64,000 nt of DNA from NCBI GenBank assembly GCA_036505635.1, contig DASXTC010000059.1, positions 9,513 to 73,512 on the forward strand, given 5' to 3'. A model generated the notes under the pieces. That model saw only the letters and a list, made by a program, of their open reading frames with translations, searched no databases and was not told where the DNA came from. This document shows positions 16,463-26,227 of this stretch, one piece after another. A program made the translations under genes and the position numbers. Within the stretch, counting starts at the first letter, position 1, and every line of letters begins with the position of its first letter. This DNA is from DASXTC01 sp036505635. Its GTDB lineage: Bacteria > Acidobacteriota > Polarisedimenticolia > JACPZX01 > DASXTC01.

Positions 16463-18388
16463 TCAGTGGCTCCCGCAACCGGTGCCGCAGCCGCTCTCCA
16501 CTCCCGTGAGCTTCACACCGGCCATGGCGAGCACGGGAGAGGCGACCACCGGAGCGCCGGACGGAACCATGGGGAGCTTCACGCGCCGCCGGCCCGGATC
16601 GTCCTCGGCTACGGCGGGGAGCTCCACCTTCTTGCCGTGGGCGTAGACCTTGTGGCGACCCTGGGTCTTGTACCAGTCCTTCGTGCTGGATACCTGGAAC
16701 ATGTTTTCCACGATGTTGCGCCAGCCGACCCCGGTGTTGTAGGCGCAGAAGGAGATCTCCCCCACCTGCGTGCCGTAGGGAATGATGCACATCTCGGTAC
16801 GCCGGAAGTCGTAGTTGAAGAGGTCCTGGAACCACATGCCGGCCACCATCATCACGCGCCAGTCGGGCCTCCCTTTGTCGGCGATCCCGAGCCTCTGGCC
16901 GTTGTGACCGTCGAGGATCTTGGCGGCCTTCCAGAACGAGAGCCCTTCCGGCGCGTTCTCGTGATTGTAGTTGCGCAGGAGCGAGAGCAGGACCTGGGTC
17001 ACCGTGAGGAGCTTGCCGCGCGCCGCGTCGTTGATGACCTTCAGGTCCTCCAGCAGGCGATCGGTGTTGACGAGCTGCGGGAAGGGGACCATGCGATCGG
17101 TCTTCTTGTTGATCAGGAGCATCGTGCCGATGCCGCAGTTCGGATGGCATCCGCACTTGAGCGAACCCCACTCCGCGCTCTCGCCATCCATGAGGTCCTT
17201 GAGATCCGAGAAGGGGCCCGAGGCCGACAGCGGGAACCAGTCCCTCATCGGCTCGGTGATCCCGAGCTGGCTCTTCACGTCGTGCGCGAGGTGCGACAGC
17301 GTGTAGCGCTGCCTGACACGCGTCTCGTCGTCGATGTCCTCGTCGCGCCCCGTGAAGGAGACCGGCTGGAAGGAGACCGCGTTGATCTTGTCCACGTTCT
17401 CCATGGCGAACCGGATGATCGGCCCCACCTGCTCGTTGTTGACGGTGTTGACGATCGTCACGACCAGCGTGATGTCCACGCCCGCCGTGCTGAGGTTCTC
17501 GATCGCGCGCTGCTTCACCTCGAAGAGGTTGCCCACCCCGCGGTGCATGTTCGCCTCGTTGGTGACCCCGTCGAACTGCAGATACGCGAGACGCAGCCCC
17601 GCCTGGGCCGCCTTGCGTGCGAACTCGGGGTCCTGGGCGAAACGGATCCCGTTGGTGGCGCACTGGACCGACTCGAAGCCGACCTTGCGGGCGTAGGCCA
17701 CGGCGTCCAGGAAGTAGGGGCTGATCGTCGGCTCGCCGCCCGAGAACTGCACCGACATCTGCCGGCGCGGCTTGATCTGGATCGAGTGATCGAGGATCTC
17801 CCGGATCTCCTCCCACGTCAGCTCGTGCACGTAGCCGACCTGGTTGGCGTCCATGAAGCAGGGGTTGCACATCATGTTGCAGCGGTTGGTCAGGTCCACC
17901 GTGAGCACCGCGCCGCGACCGAACTTGATGCTGGAGGTGCCGTGGTTGTGATACGGGTCGGGAGCGATCCGGAAGTCGCGCCCCGGATAGAGCTTTTCCA
18001 TCCGCTTGAGGAAGCTCGAATCGACCGCCATCAGGTCGACGGTCTCGCCGTGCTTGGGGCAGTCCTTCTTCATGAAGACCTTGCCGTTCTCCTCGACGAT
18101 CCGCGCTTTCACCTCGCCCGGCCTCCCGTCGATCAGGACGTGCCAGTCGACCTCACCGGAGAGGATCGCCTCGCGGACCTCCTTGACGCACCGCGGGCAG
18201 AGCGAGTCCGTCTCGCGCGGGAATCCCAGGTCGGGGAAGGACCTCTCGTGGCTCTTGAGGAGGGGAGCCGGCGCCCACTTCGGCTGCAACCTTCGCTCCG
18301 GTATCCTGCGGTTGACTGTCTGGAACAGGTGCCAGGCGCCCGACGCGGCCGCCGACATGCCCTTGCCTACGAACGCCTTGACGGTCAT
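16463..18388 (-). CDS. Tes-like radical SAM enzyme (candidate membrane-spanning lipid synthase)
   Basis: A 641-residue protein. An N-terminal rubredoxin-like knot has SLCPRCV (Cys64, Cys67) and KVFMKKDCPKHGE (Cys110). The radical SAM core has CX3CX2C at Cys170, Cys174 and Cys177 (LTNRCNMMCNPCFMDAN), then SVQFSGGEPT. Further Cys clusters follow: CGCHPNCGIG, MCIIPYGTQVGEISFC, and a terminal GCGTGCGSH tail. This layout matches the archaeal MJ0619/Tes family that joins isoprenoid chains into tetraethers, and bacterial relatives proposed to make membrane-spanning lipids; older databases call it a pterin dimethyltransferase. The ATG at 18388 has GGAGG eight bases upstream; an ATG at 18412 lacks one. 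It follows the Rrf2 gene by 78 bp. The specific product is inferred. Confidence 0.75.
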   Translation of the reverse strand: MTVKAFVGKGMSAAASGAWHLFQTVNRRIPERRLQPKWAPAPLLKSHERSFPDLGFPRETDSLCPRCVKEVREAILSGEVDWHVLIDGRPGEVKARIVEENGKVFMKKDCPKHGETVDLMAVDSSFLKRMEKLYPGRDFRIAPDPYHNHGTSSIKFGRGAVLTVDLTNRCNMMCNPCFMDANQVGYVHELTWEEIREILDHSIQIKPRRQMSVQFSGGEPTISPYFLDAVAYARKVGFESVQCATNGIRFAQDPEFARKAAQAGLRLAYLQFDGVTNEANMHRGVGNLFEVKQRAIENLSTAGVDITLVVTIVNTVNNEQVGPIIRFAMENVDKINAVSFQPVSFTGRDEDIDDETRVRQRYTLSHLAHDVKSQLGITEPMRDWFPLSASGPFSDLKDLMDGESAEWGSLKCGCHPNCGIGTMLLINKKTDRMVPFPQLVNTDRLLEDLKVINDAARGKLLTVTQVLLSLLRNYNHENAPEGLSFWKAAKILDGHNGQRLGIADKGRPDWRVMMVAGMWFQDLFNYDFRRTEMCIIPYGTQVGEISFCAYNTGVGWRNIVENMFQVSSTKDWYKTQGRHKVYAHGKKVELPAVAEDDPGRRRVKLPMVPSGAPVVASPVLAMAGVKLTGVESGCGTGCGSH

Positions 18389-18466
18389 GAGGTGAGCCTC
18401 CAGATGGTTCATGACGTTCGGCCCGTACGGTCAGGGAGGCGCGATCTTTGATGAGTAACGGGCCCG

Positions 18467-18892
18467 CTACTCTGCTGGTTTGCCTTGCTGGGCCGGCAGG
18501 ATCTCCGCGATCTTCATGGACTTCAACAGCTCGTACCCTCGGGTCTGGAGCTTGCCGAAGAAATCCTTCACGGTCGCCTTGACGAAATCAGGTTCGGCCG
18601 AATGGTCATCCCGGATGCTGCGAATGAGCGTGATGGGTCCCTCGAGCGCCTCGAGCACATCGGCCAGCGAGAGACGGTTGGGCTCGGCTTTCAGGTAGTA
18701 CCCGCCTCTCTTGCCCCGCACCGATCCCAGAATCCCCTTGCTCCTGAGCCGCGCGAGGATCTGCGCGAGGAAGGTCTTGGGGATGCCGCAGCGTCCGGCG
18801 ATCTCGTCGCTGAGGCTCACCTTCCCGCTGGGCTGCGAGGCCAGATAGATGACCGCCGCCAGCCCGTACTCTCCGCGTCGACTGATCCTCAT
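18467..18892 (-). CDS. Rrf2-family transcriptional regulator
   Basis: A 141-residue winged-helix regulator. MRISRRGEYGLAAVIYLA, the recognition region GIPKTFLAQILARLRSKGILGSVRGKRGGYYL and LADVLEALEGP are typical of Rrf2. IscR- and NsrR-type members ligate an Fe-S cluster with three Cys after the wing; here the only Cys is in the DNA-binding part (RCGIP), so cluster sensing of that kind is unlikely. The ATG has GGAGGA upstream. It is upstream of the Tes-like radical SAM gene on the same strand and may control it and itself, since two palindromes overlap its own promoter. Confidence 0.9.
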   Translation of the reverse strand: MRISRRGEYGLAAVIYLASQPSGKVSLSDEIAGRCGIPKTFLAQILARLRSKGILGSVRGKRGGYYLKAEPNRLSLADVLEALEGPITLIRSIRDDHSAEPDFVKATVKDFFGKLQTRGYELLKSMKIAEILPAQQGKPAE

Positions 18893-18924
18893 GACCCATC
18901 CTCCGGCAGGACCCGGCGGTCGTT

Positions 18925-18953
18925 ACTGTACAGAATCGGTCAGGATTGATCAA
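18925..18953 (-). promoter_or_regulatory. Promoter and palindromes upstream of the Rrf2 gene
   Basis: On the minus strand, -35 TTGATC (18953-18948), a 17-nt spacer, and -10 TACAGT (18930-18925) precede the Rrf2 start. Two perfect 8-bp palindromes overlap these boxes: CTGTACAG at 18926-18933 and TTGATCAA at 18946-18953. This would suit autorepression by the Rrf2 protein. Confidence 0.4.
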
Positions 18954-19028
18954 GAAAAAGGTAACAGGCTGAAAACACAAATCATACGCCGGGTTTCGGC
19001 CGGTTAAGGATTGCACGGGGCATCGGTG

Positions 19029-19034
19029 TATAAT
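19029..19034 (+). promoter_or_regulatory. -10 box TATAAT close to the start codon
   Basis: A perfect TATAAT that ends 9 nt before the ATG at 19044. Transcription would begin about 3 nt before the ATG. No clear -35 box is seen. Confidence 0.45.
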
Positions 19035-19043
19035 GGCGCCCGG

Positions 19044-21692
19044 ATGAAGACGATCGAGCAGATACTCATCGATGTGGAAAAGCCGGCCCGCTACATGGGC
19101 GGCGAATACAATTCCGTCGCCAAGGATCACGCGAAAGTCCCGCTGAAGGTCGCCCTGGCCTTCCCCGACACCTACGAGATCGGGATGTCTCACCTGGGTC
19201 TGCGAATCCTCTATGACCTGTTCAACCGGCGCGACGACATGCTCATGGAGCGGGTCTTCGCGCCCTGGCCCGATCTGGAGCGGGAGCTGCGCGAGAACTC
19301 GCTTCCCCTCTTCACGCTCGAGACGCGCTCGCCGCTGGCAGCCTTCGACGTGGTGGGGTTCACCCTTCAGTTCGAGATGTGCTACACGAACATCCTGACG
19401 ATGCTGGACCTGGCCGCGATCCCGTTCTACGCCGAGCAGCGCGACGATCAGCACCCGCTGATCGTCGGTGGCGGGCCGGTCGCCTTCAGCCCCGAGCCGA
19501 TCGCGCCGTTCTTCGATCTCTTCCTGGTCGGCGACGGGGAGGAGTCGTTCCCGCTGATGGTTGAGCGCTACGTCGAGCTGAGAGGCACGCTCACCGGTCC
19601 GGCGCGCGAGAAACGTCTGAGCATCCTGCGCGAGCTGACGAAGATCCCCGGCATCTACGTCCCGCAGTTCTACACCACCGAACGCGACCCGCATTGCGGC
19701 ATGGACTACGTCGTGCCGCGGCGGGACCTGGGCTGGGAGCCCCCCTACCCGATCCGGCGCGCCCTTCTCGACGACATCAACAGGTTTCCGTTTCCCGCGA
19801 AAACGATCGTGCCGCACGCCGAGATCGTGCACGACCGCGTGTCGGTGGAGATCGCGCGCGGATGCACCGAGGGATGCCGCTTCTGCCAGGCGGGGATCAT
19901 CTACCGGCCCGTGAGGGAGCGCACTCCCGAGTCGATCATCGACTCGGCCCTGTCGGGCCTGGAGAGCACCGGGTACGACGAGGTCTCCGTCACGTCGCTC
20001 TCGCCGGCCGACTATTCGTGCTTTCCGGTCCTCGTCGAGAAGATCATGGACCGCATGGCCGACTCGCGCGTGGGGGTCTCGGTTTCGTCGCTGCGTCCCT
20101 ACGGGCTGACCGAGCACCTGGCCGGACAGATCGGCCGCGTGAGGAAGACCGGCTTCACCATCGCGCCCGAGGCCGGCAGCCAGCGCATGCGCGACGCCCT
20201 CAACAAGGGGATCACCGAGGAGCACATCCTCATGGCGGCGCGCAACGCGAGCCGTCAGGGGTGGGACCTGATCAAGCTCTACATGATGATCGGCGTGATC
20301 GGCGAGACCGACGCGGACCTGCAGGCGATGGTCGATCTCGCGCACAGGATCTACGACATCCAGAAGGAGGAGATGCGCCGGCTCGGCGGGCGGCTCCAGC
20401 CCCGCGTCAACATGTCGGCCTCCTCCCACATCCCGAAGCCCTTCGCGCCCTTCCAGTGGATGGCGATGGAGCCGGTCGACACGCTGTACGCCAAGCAGCA
20501 GTTCATCGCGGAGCGGGTCCGTCGCCGGGGAATCAAGTTCAAGAGACACCACGTGGAGACCTCACTGCTCGAAGGGGTCATGTCCCGAGGGGACCGGCGC
20601 GTCGCCGAGACAATCGAGATCGCTTGGCGCAAGGGGTGCCGATTCGACGGCTGGACCGAGCTGTTCCGCCACGACCTGTGGCTGGACGCCTTCCGCGAGG
20701 CGGGAGTGGACTACCGGATCTATCTTGCGGAGCTGCCGGTCGAGTCGCGGCTGCCGTGGGATCACATCGATTGCCTCGTCGAGAAGAAGTTCCTGTTGCG
20801 CGAGTACGAGCGGGCGAAGAAGGCCCTTCTGTCGCCCGCCTGCGAGAAGCCGTATCGCAGGCACAACCTGCCGCCCGAGATGTCCGACAAGCTCATCTGC
20901 TACGACTGCGGCTGCGCGTGCGATCTGGATCACATCAAGAAAGAGAGAGTCGAGGGGTACCAGAAGCTGCTGCAGCTCAGACCGCTGCGAAAGCCGCTCG
21001 CGCCGCCGGCGGCGGACGGCCCCAGCTTCAAGTACCGTGGCGCCTTCCGCAAGATGGCCGCGATGAAGTTCCTCTCGCACCTGGATCTGTTGCGCACGAT
21101 GAGCCGCGCCCTGCGCCGCGCGGGCATCTCGCTGAAGTACTCGCAGGGGTTCAATCCGCGGCCGCTGATGTCCTTCTCGCCGGCGCTGGCGGTCGGCATC
21201 GAGAGCGAGGAGGAATACGTGGACTTCCAGTCGGGAGCGCCGCTGGATCGCGACACGGTGGAGCGGGTGAACCGGGTGCTGCCCGAGGGGCTTTCCTTCG
21301 TGAGGCTGGTGCCCCTGGCCGAAGGCGCGCCGTCGCTGTCCAAGGCGATCGCCGCGGCGACCTACCTGGTGAGGGTGCCGGACAGCGGCCCCGTCGGGCG
21401 CGAGGAGCTCAGGGACGCGGTGGTGGCCTTCAACAGCGCCAGTGAGAGGTTCATCGACAAGGTGCGCAAGGAGCGCTCCGTGAGCCTCGACCTGAAACGG
21501 ATGGTGGGTCTGGTCGATCTCGTGGACGAGGCGGGCGCCGGTCAAGCGCTGCGCTTCCCGGTGGCGATGGACCAGGCCGACGGGTCGGTCAAGCCCGAGG
21601 AGGTGCTTCGCGGGATCCTGGGGCGCGAGCTCGAAGGGGTCTCGTTCGTGCGCGAGCGGCTGCACTTCGCCTCCCCCCAGGGTGTATCATAG
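19044..21692 (+). CDS. Fused radical SAM (TIGR03960-type) and DUF2344 protein
   Basis: An 882-residue protein. Residues 1-270 form a Rossmann-like B12-binding-type N-terminal region (VALAFPDTYEIGMSHLGLRI, VGGGPVAFSPEPIAPFFDLFLVGDGEE). A radical SAM core follows with Cys274, Cys278 and Cys281 (ARGCTEGCRFCQAG). After about residue 660 comes a DUF2344 domain (RGAFRKMAAMKFLSHLDLLRTMSRALRRA, YSQGFNPRPLMSFSPAL). In many genomes these are two adjacent genes, often next to ribonuclease G; here they are one chain. The function is unproven; a role in RNA modification is often suggested. The ATG at 19044 gives the family N-terminus MKTIEQILIDVEKPARYMGG. Confidence 0.9.
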   Translation: MKTIEQILIDVEKPARYMGGEYNSVAKDHAKVPLKVALAFPDTYEIGMSHLGLRILYDLFNRRDDMLMERVFAPWPDLERELRENSLPLFTLETRSPLAAFDVVGFTLQFEMCYTNILTMLDLAAIPFYAEQRDDQHPLIVGGGPVAFSPEPIAPFFDLFLVGDGEESFPLMVERYVELRGTLTGPAREKRLSILRELTKIPGIYVPQFYTTERDPHCGMDYVVPRRDLGWEPPYPIRRALLDDINRFPFPAKTIVPHAEIVHDRVSVEIARGCTEGCRFCQAGIIYRPVRERTPESIIDSALSGLESTGYDEVSVTSLSPADYSCFPVLVEKIMDRMADSRVGVSVSSLRPYGLTEHLAGQIGRVRKTGFTIAPEAGSQRMRDALNKGITEEHILMAARNASRQGWDLIKLYMMIGVIGETDADLQAMVDLAHRIYDIQKEEMRRLGGRLQPRVNMSASSHIPKPFAPFQWMAMEPVDTLYAKQQFIAERVRRRGIKFKRHHVETSLLEGVMSRGDRRVAETIEIAWRKGCRFDGWTELFRHDLWLDAFREAGVDYRIYLAELPVESRLPWDHIDCLVEKKFLLREYERAKKALLSPACEKPYRRHNLPPEMSDKLICYDCGCACDLDHIKKERVEGYQKLLQLRPLRKPLAPPAADGPSFKYRGAFRKMAAMKFLSHLDLLRTMSRALRRAGISLKYSQGFNPRPLMSFSPALAVGIESEEEYVDFQSGAPLDRDTVERVNRVLPEGLSFVRLVPLAEGAPSLSKAIAAATYLVRVPDSGPVGREELRDAVVAFNSASERFIDKVRKERSVSLDLKRMVGLVDLVDEAGAGQALRFPVAMDQADGSVKPEEVLRGILGRELEGVSFVRERLHFASPQGVS

Positions 21693-21734
21693 CCTCCGAC
21701 TAGCGCCACGAAACGACTCTGAGGTGATGCCCAC

Positions 21735-23204
<1,470 letters not shown>

Positions 23205-23269
23205 CCCGGCGGATCCCCTCCTCATCACGGGAAGCGGAGGGTGATGGCCCATCTTCATCCGAGGGCGTC

Positions 23270-23749
23270 ATTCCCCGTCTCTTCCTCCTCCGGCACGGGA
23301 TCGCCGATTCCGACGGCGCCGATCCGCCCCTGTCCCAGGCCGGGGCCCTGAGGATGGCGAAGGAGGCGGCCGGGATGGCGGCCCTTGGGCTCACCTTCGA
23401 TCTCATCCTGACGAGCCCGCTGCGGCGCGCGCAGCAGACGGCGCGGATCGTGGCGGACCGACTCGGGCTCGGGAAGGCTGTCAGGGTCTGCCAGGAGGCG
23501 GGGCCCGGGTGCCGGCTTTCGGAGGTCGCGCCGGTCCTGGGCAGGTGCGGCGATTCCGTGGCCCGCGTGCTGGTGGTGGGGCACCAGCCCGACATGGGCA
23601 GGCTCGCGGCGGACCTCGTCGGCGCGCGCGAGCCGTTCGGATTCGGGCGCGGCACCCTCGCCTGCCTCGAGTCGGCGACCTGGCCACCGGCGGTCCCGTG
23701 CGGGATGCTCTTCCTGATCCCGGGGGAGGCGCTGGAGAGGATCGGGTGA
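23270..23749 (+). CDS. SixA-like histidine phosphatase, start codon unclear
   Basis: About 159 residues of the histidine phosphatase superfamily: the RHG motif (RLFLLRHGIAD) at the N-terminus, LTSPLRRAQQTARIVADRL, and VLVVGHQPDMGRLA with the second catalytic His. SixA removes phosphate from phosphohistidine proteins; short members also act on sugar phosphates. The frame has no ATG, GTG or TTG before the RHG motif; the first in-frame ATG (23354) would delete the catalytic His. The ATT at 23270, four bases after GAGGG, is the best guess for a rare initiation codon; a sequencing error or frameshift upstream is the other explanation. It ends 1 bp before the Rieske gene's stop (convergent). Confidence 0.65.
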   Translation: MPRLFLLRHGIADSDGADPPLSQAGALRMAKEAAGMAALGLTFDLILTSPLRRAQQTARIVADRLGLGKAVRVCQEAGPGCRLSEVAPVLGRCGDSVARVLVVGHQPDMGRLAADLVGAREPFGFGRGTLACLESATWPPAVPCGMLFLIPGEALERIG

Positions 23750-23750
23750 A

Positions 23751-24056
23751 TCAGACCCCGACCAGAATGTCGTCTCCCTCGACCTTTGTCTCGTAGACGG
23801 TCACCCTGGCGGCGGGGTTCATCGTGACCTGGCCGGTCGTGACGTCGTATTGCCAGCCGTGCCATGGGCAGGTCAGGATCGTCCCATCGAGGAACCCTTC
23901 GCCCAGCGGCCCGCCACGGTGCAGGCAGGTGTTATCGAGGGCGTGAAACCTTCCGCCGGCATTGCACAGGGCGATCGCCCTGCCGGCGCACTCGACGGTG
24001 CGCGCCTCACCCGGCTTCATCTCGGACGCCTTTGCAACCTTCGTGAACTCTGGCAT
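23751..24056 (-). CDS. Rieske [2Fe-2S] ferredoxin
   Basis: A 101-residue soluble Rieske protein of the type found in dioxygenase ferredoxins and NirD-like proteins. The cluster ligands are CLHRGG (Cys-X-His) and CPWHGWQYD (Cys-X2-His). There is no signal or membrane anchor, so it is cytoplasmic and probably delivers electrons to an oxygenase or reductase that is not visible nearby. It is convergent with the SixA-like gene and divergent from the DNA glycosylase gene. The partner enzyme is unknown. Confidence 0.93.
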   Translation of the reverse strand: MPEFTKVAKASEMKPGEARTVECAGRAIALCNAGGRFHALDNTCLHRGGPLGEGFLDGTILTCPWHGWQYDVTTGQVTMNPAARVTVYETKVEGDDILVGV

Positions 24057-24112
24057 GATCCGGCTCCTGTATCGCGTGGCAATCAGCCCTGACTCCAGGG
24101 AGAGTCTATCCC

Positions 24113-25084
24113 GTGGCTTCCGCCCCCATCAAGCATCCTGTCTTCACTCAGCGCCTTCTGCTCGCGGCGCCGCCGGGCTTCAGATTCGAAAGAACCGTCC
24201 GGAGCCACGGCTGGTACGACCTGGCCCCCTTCGCGTGGGACGAGGCCTCCTCCTGCCTGACCCGCCCTCTGACGCTGCCCGAAGCCGGGCCGGCCGCGAT
24301 GAGAGTCACGTGGGGGCGGCCGGCCGGCGGGGCGCCCGCCTTGCAGGTGACCCTCACCGCGCACCGCAGGCCTCGTCGCGCCGATCTCGATCGGGCGGAA
24401 CGAGACATCTTCCACATGCTGCGTCTCGACGAGGACCTCGATCCCTTCTACCGGCACGCGGCCCTGGTCGGGCGTCCCGATCTGGGATGGACGGGAGCCG
24501 CGGGGGCAGGCCGTCTCCTGCGCTCGCCGACCGTCTTCGAGGACCTCGTGAAGATGATCTGCACCACCAACTGCACCTGGGCGTTAACGAAGGTGATGGT
24601 GACGGCGCTGATCGAGCGCCTCGGGGACCCGGCCCCCGGGGGCGCCCGGACCTTTCCGTCTCCGGCGGCGATGGCGGCGAGGCCCCTGCGCTTCTACCGC
24701 GACGTCGTGCGGTCCGGCTACCGCGCCTCCTTCCTGCGCGGGCTCGCGCTCGACGTGGCTCGGGGAGCCCTCGACCCGGAGGCCTGGCTCGACGCCGCCA
24801 GGCCGACGGGCGAGATCCGTTCCGAGATCCTCGCTGTCAAGGGGGCCGGCCATTATGTCGCCGACAACATGCTGAAGCTCCTGGGACGATATGACGGGCT
24901 GGGGATCGACTCCTGGTGCCGCACGAAGTTCTCCAGCATGTATCACGGCGGGCGCTCCGTGGCCGATCGGCGCATCGAGCGCTTCTACGCTCCCTTCGGC
25001 CCCTGGCGCGGCCTGGCCCTCTGGTGCGACCTCACGAAGGACTGGTTTGAGACGGATGGATCCCATAGGATCCCCGTATGGTGA
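24113..25084 (+). CDS. HhH-GPD DNA glycosylase (AlkA-like)
   Basis: A 323-residue glycosylase of the helix-hairpin-helix superfamily for base excision repair. The HhH-GPD core is in the second half: FEDLVKMICTTNCTWALT, then ILAVKGAGHYVADNMLKLL with the hairpin and the catalytic Asp266 in GLGIDSW. The Lys that bifunctional OGG1/Nth enzymes have in the hairpin is absent (GHYVAD), so it is probably monofunctional, removing alkylated or similar bases. The start is GTG 24113 with GGGAGAG about 9 bp upstream. Its last 7 bp overlap the next gene. Confidence 0.85.
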   Translation: MASAPIKHPVFTQRLLLAAPPGFRFERTVRSHGWYDLAPFAWDEASSCLTRPLTLPEAGPAAMRVTWGRPAGGAPALQVTLTAHRRPRRADLDRAERDIFHMLRLDEDLDPFYRHAALVGRPDLGWTGAAGAGRLLRSPTVFEDLVKMICTTNCTWALTKVMVTALIERLGDPAPGGARTFPSPAAMAARPLRFYRDVVRSGYRASFLRGLALDVARGALDPEAWLDAARPTGEIRSEILAVKGAGHYVADNMLKLLGRYDGLGIDSWCRTKFSSMYHGGRSVADRRIERFYAPFGPWRGLALWCDLTKDWFETDGSHRIPVW

Positions 25085-25524
25085 TCCCCCTCGTTCGGCG
25101 CCCGGAGCGTCTCGATAGGATCGTCGGTGAGTGTCTCGATGAGGCGGCCACCGATCTGGCCGCGCGCCGCGTGGCGGTCAGACGCCAGATCGACCCGGAG
25201 ATCCCCGATTACCCGATCGACCGGGCCCTGTTCAAGGAGGCGATCGCGATCATGATGGGTGAGGCGATAGGGGTCGTGAATCCCGCGCGCGGCCTGCGCG
25301 TCACCGTGAAGGCCGGCCGCAACGCGCTGATGATCGCGGTCAAGGCCCCCGGCCCGGGAGTCGATGACGCGCGCCGGGAGGCCCTGTTCACCGGCGACCC
25401 CGACCCCGGCACGCTCGCCCGGGCGCGCGCCATCATCGCGTCGCACGAAGGGGTCATCTGGGCCAACGGGATCTCCGGCCTCGGGATCACCTATTACGTC
25501 ACGCTCCCCGTGCGCCGGGCCTGA
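25078..25524 (+). CDS. Stand-alone degenerate histidine-kinase ATPase-like domain
   Basis: 148 residues that track the CA (HATPase_c) domain of sensor kinases: DRALFKEAIAIMMGEAI at the N-box, VTVKAGRNALMIAVKAPGPGV at the G1 region, and ARAIIASHEGVIWANGISGLGITYYVTLP at the end. Key ATP-binding residues look lost: the N-box Asn is Glu and the G1 Asp is Ala. There is no phosphoacceptor His domain and no membrane segment. It overlaps the glycosylase gene by 7 bp. It may be a regulatory remnant or a partner-binding protein; the assignment is by pattern only. Confidence 0.55.
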   Translation: MVIPLVRRPERLDRIVGECLDEAATDLAARRVAVRRQIDPEIPDYPIDRALFKEAIAIMMGEAIGVVNPARGLRVTVKAGRNALMIAVKAPGPGVDDARREALFTGDPDPGTLARARAIIASHEGVIWANGISGLGITYYVTLPVRRA

Positions 25525-25551
25525 CCGCGTTCCGCCGGAGTCCCATCGCGC

Positions 25552-25557
25552 TATAAT
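25552..25557 (+). promoter_or_regulatory. -10 box TATAAT upstream of sdhC
   Basis: A perfect TATAAT in the gap before the sdhCAB operon, giving a leader of about 27 nt to the chosen ATG at 25591. The -35 region is poorly conserved. Confidence 0.45.
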
Positions 25558-25590
25558 GCGGCCCGAATTCCGATGAGGGTCGCGCCGCGC

Positions 25591-26211
25591 ATGACGCAGA
25601 CATCGTTCTGGGCCCGACGCATCCACTCGCTCTCGGGCGTGGTGCCGATCGGCGCGTTCCTCGTCGAGCACTTCTTCTCGAATTCGTACTCCACCCAGGG
25701 GCCGGCCGCCTATAACGAGATGGTCGCGAAGCTCTCGGGTCTGCCGTACGTGCTCTGGATCGAGATCTTCGTCATCTTCCTGCCGATCCTCTTTCACGCC
25801 GCCTACGGCACGTGGATCGCGCTCAAGGCCAGCCCCAACGCGGTCCGGTATCCGTTCCTGCGCAACTGGATGTTCGTGCTGCAGAGGATCACCGGCATCT
25901 TCCTCTTCGCCTACATCGCGGTGCACGTCTACGAGACTCGCTACCAGGCCTTCTTCGACGAATCGCTCAAGGAGCGTTTCTTCGAGCATATGAAGAGTCT
26001 GCTCAGCAGCCCCGCCTACTTCGGGTTCTACGTGGCCGGGATCCTCTCCGCCGCCTTCCATCTCGCCAACGGCCTGTGGACCTTCGGGATCGTGTGGGGG
26101 ATCACGGCCGGGCGTCGCGCGCAGCAGCTCTCGATGTACGCCTGCGGCGTGGTCGGAGTCGTGGTGGCCGGCATGGGCGTCAACTCGCTGTTGGGATTCT
26201 TCGCGCATTGA
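25591..26211 (+). CDS. sdhC: Succinate dehydrogenase cytochrome b558 subunit
   Basis: A 206-residue membrane anchor with five hydrophobic helices, the Bacillus/Wolinella (SdhC/FrdC) type that binds two b hemes and uses menaquinone. Conserved His residues lie in RRIHSLSGVVPIGAFLVEHF, ILFHAAYG, AYIAVHVYETRY and SAAFHLANGLWTF. I chose the ATG at 25591 (GAGGG about 10 bp upstream); an in-frame ATG at 25573 would add six residues. It is the first gene of sdhCAB. The menaquinone type agrees with the futalosine genes in the same window. Confidence 0.95.
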   Translation: MTQTSFWARRIHSLSGVVPIGAFLVEHFFSNSYSTQGPAAYNEMVAKLSGLPYVLWIEIFVIFLPILFHAAYGTWIALKASPNAVRYPFLRNWMFVLQRITGIFLFAYIAVHVYETRYQAFFDESLKERFFEHMKSLLSSPAYFGFYVAGILSAAFHLANGLWTFGIVWGITAGRRAQQLSMYACGVVGVVVAGMGVNSLLGFFAH

Positions 26212-26227
26212 GGAGCCGGTAACGGCA

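Noticed and set aside
15053..18451. 1132-codon open frame antisense to the UbiD and radical SAM genes
   Set aside because: Low-complexity Arg/Asp/Val-rich translation, and the opposite strand encodes conserved enzymes.
21693..21734. TPP riboswitch before thiC
   Set aside because: The gap is only 42 bp and lacks the conserved CUGAGA-type core with its partner stems.
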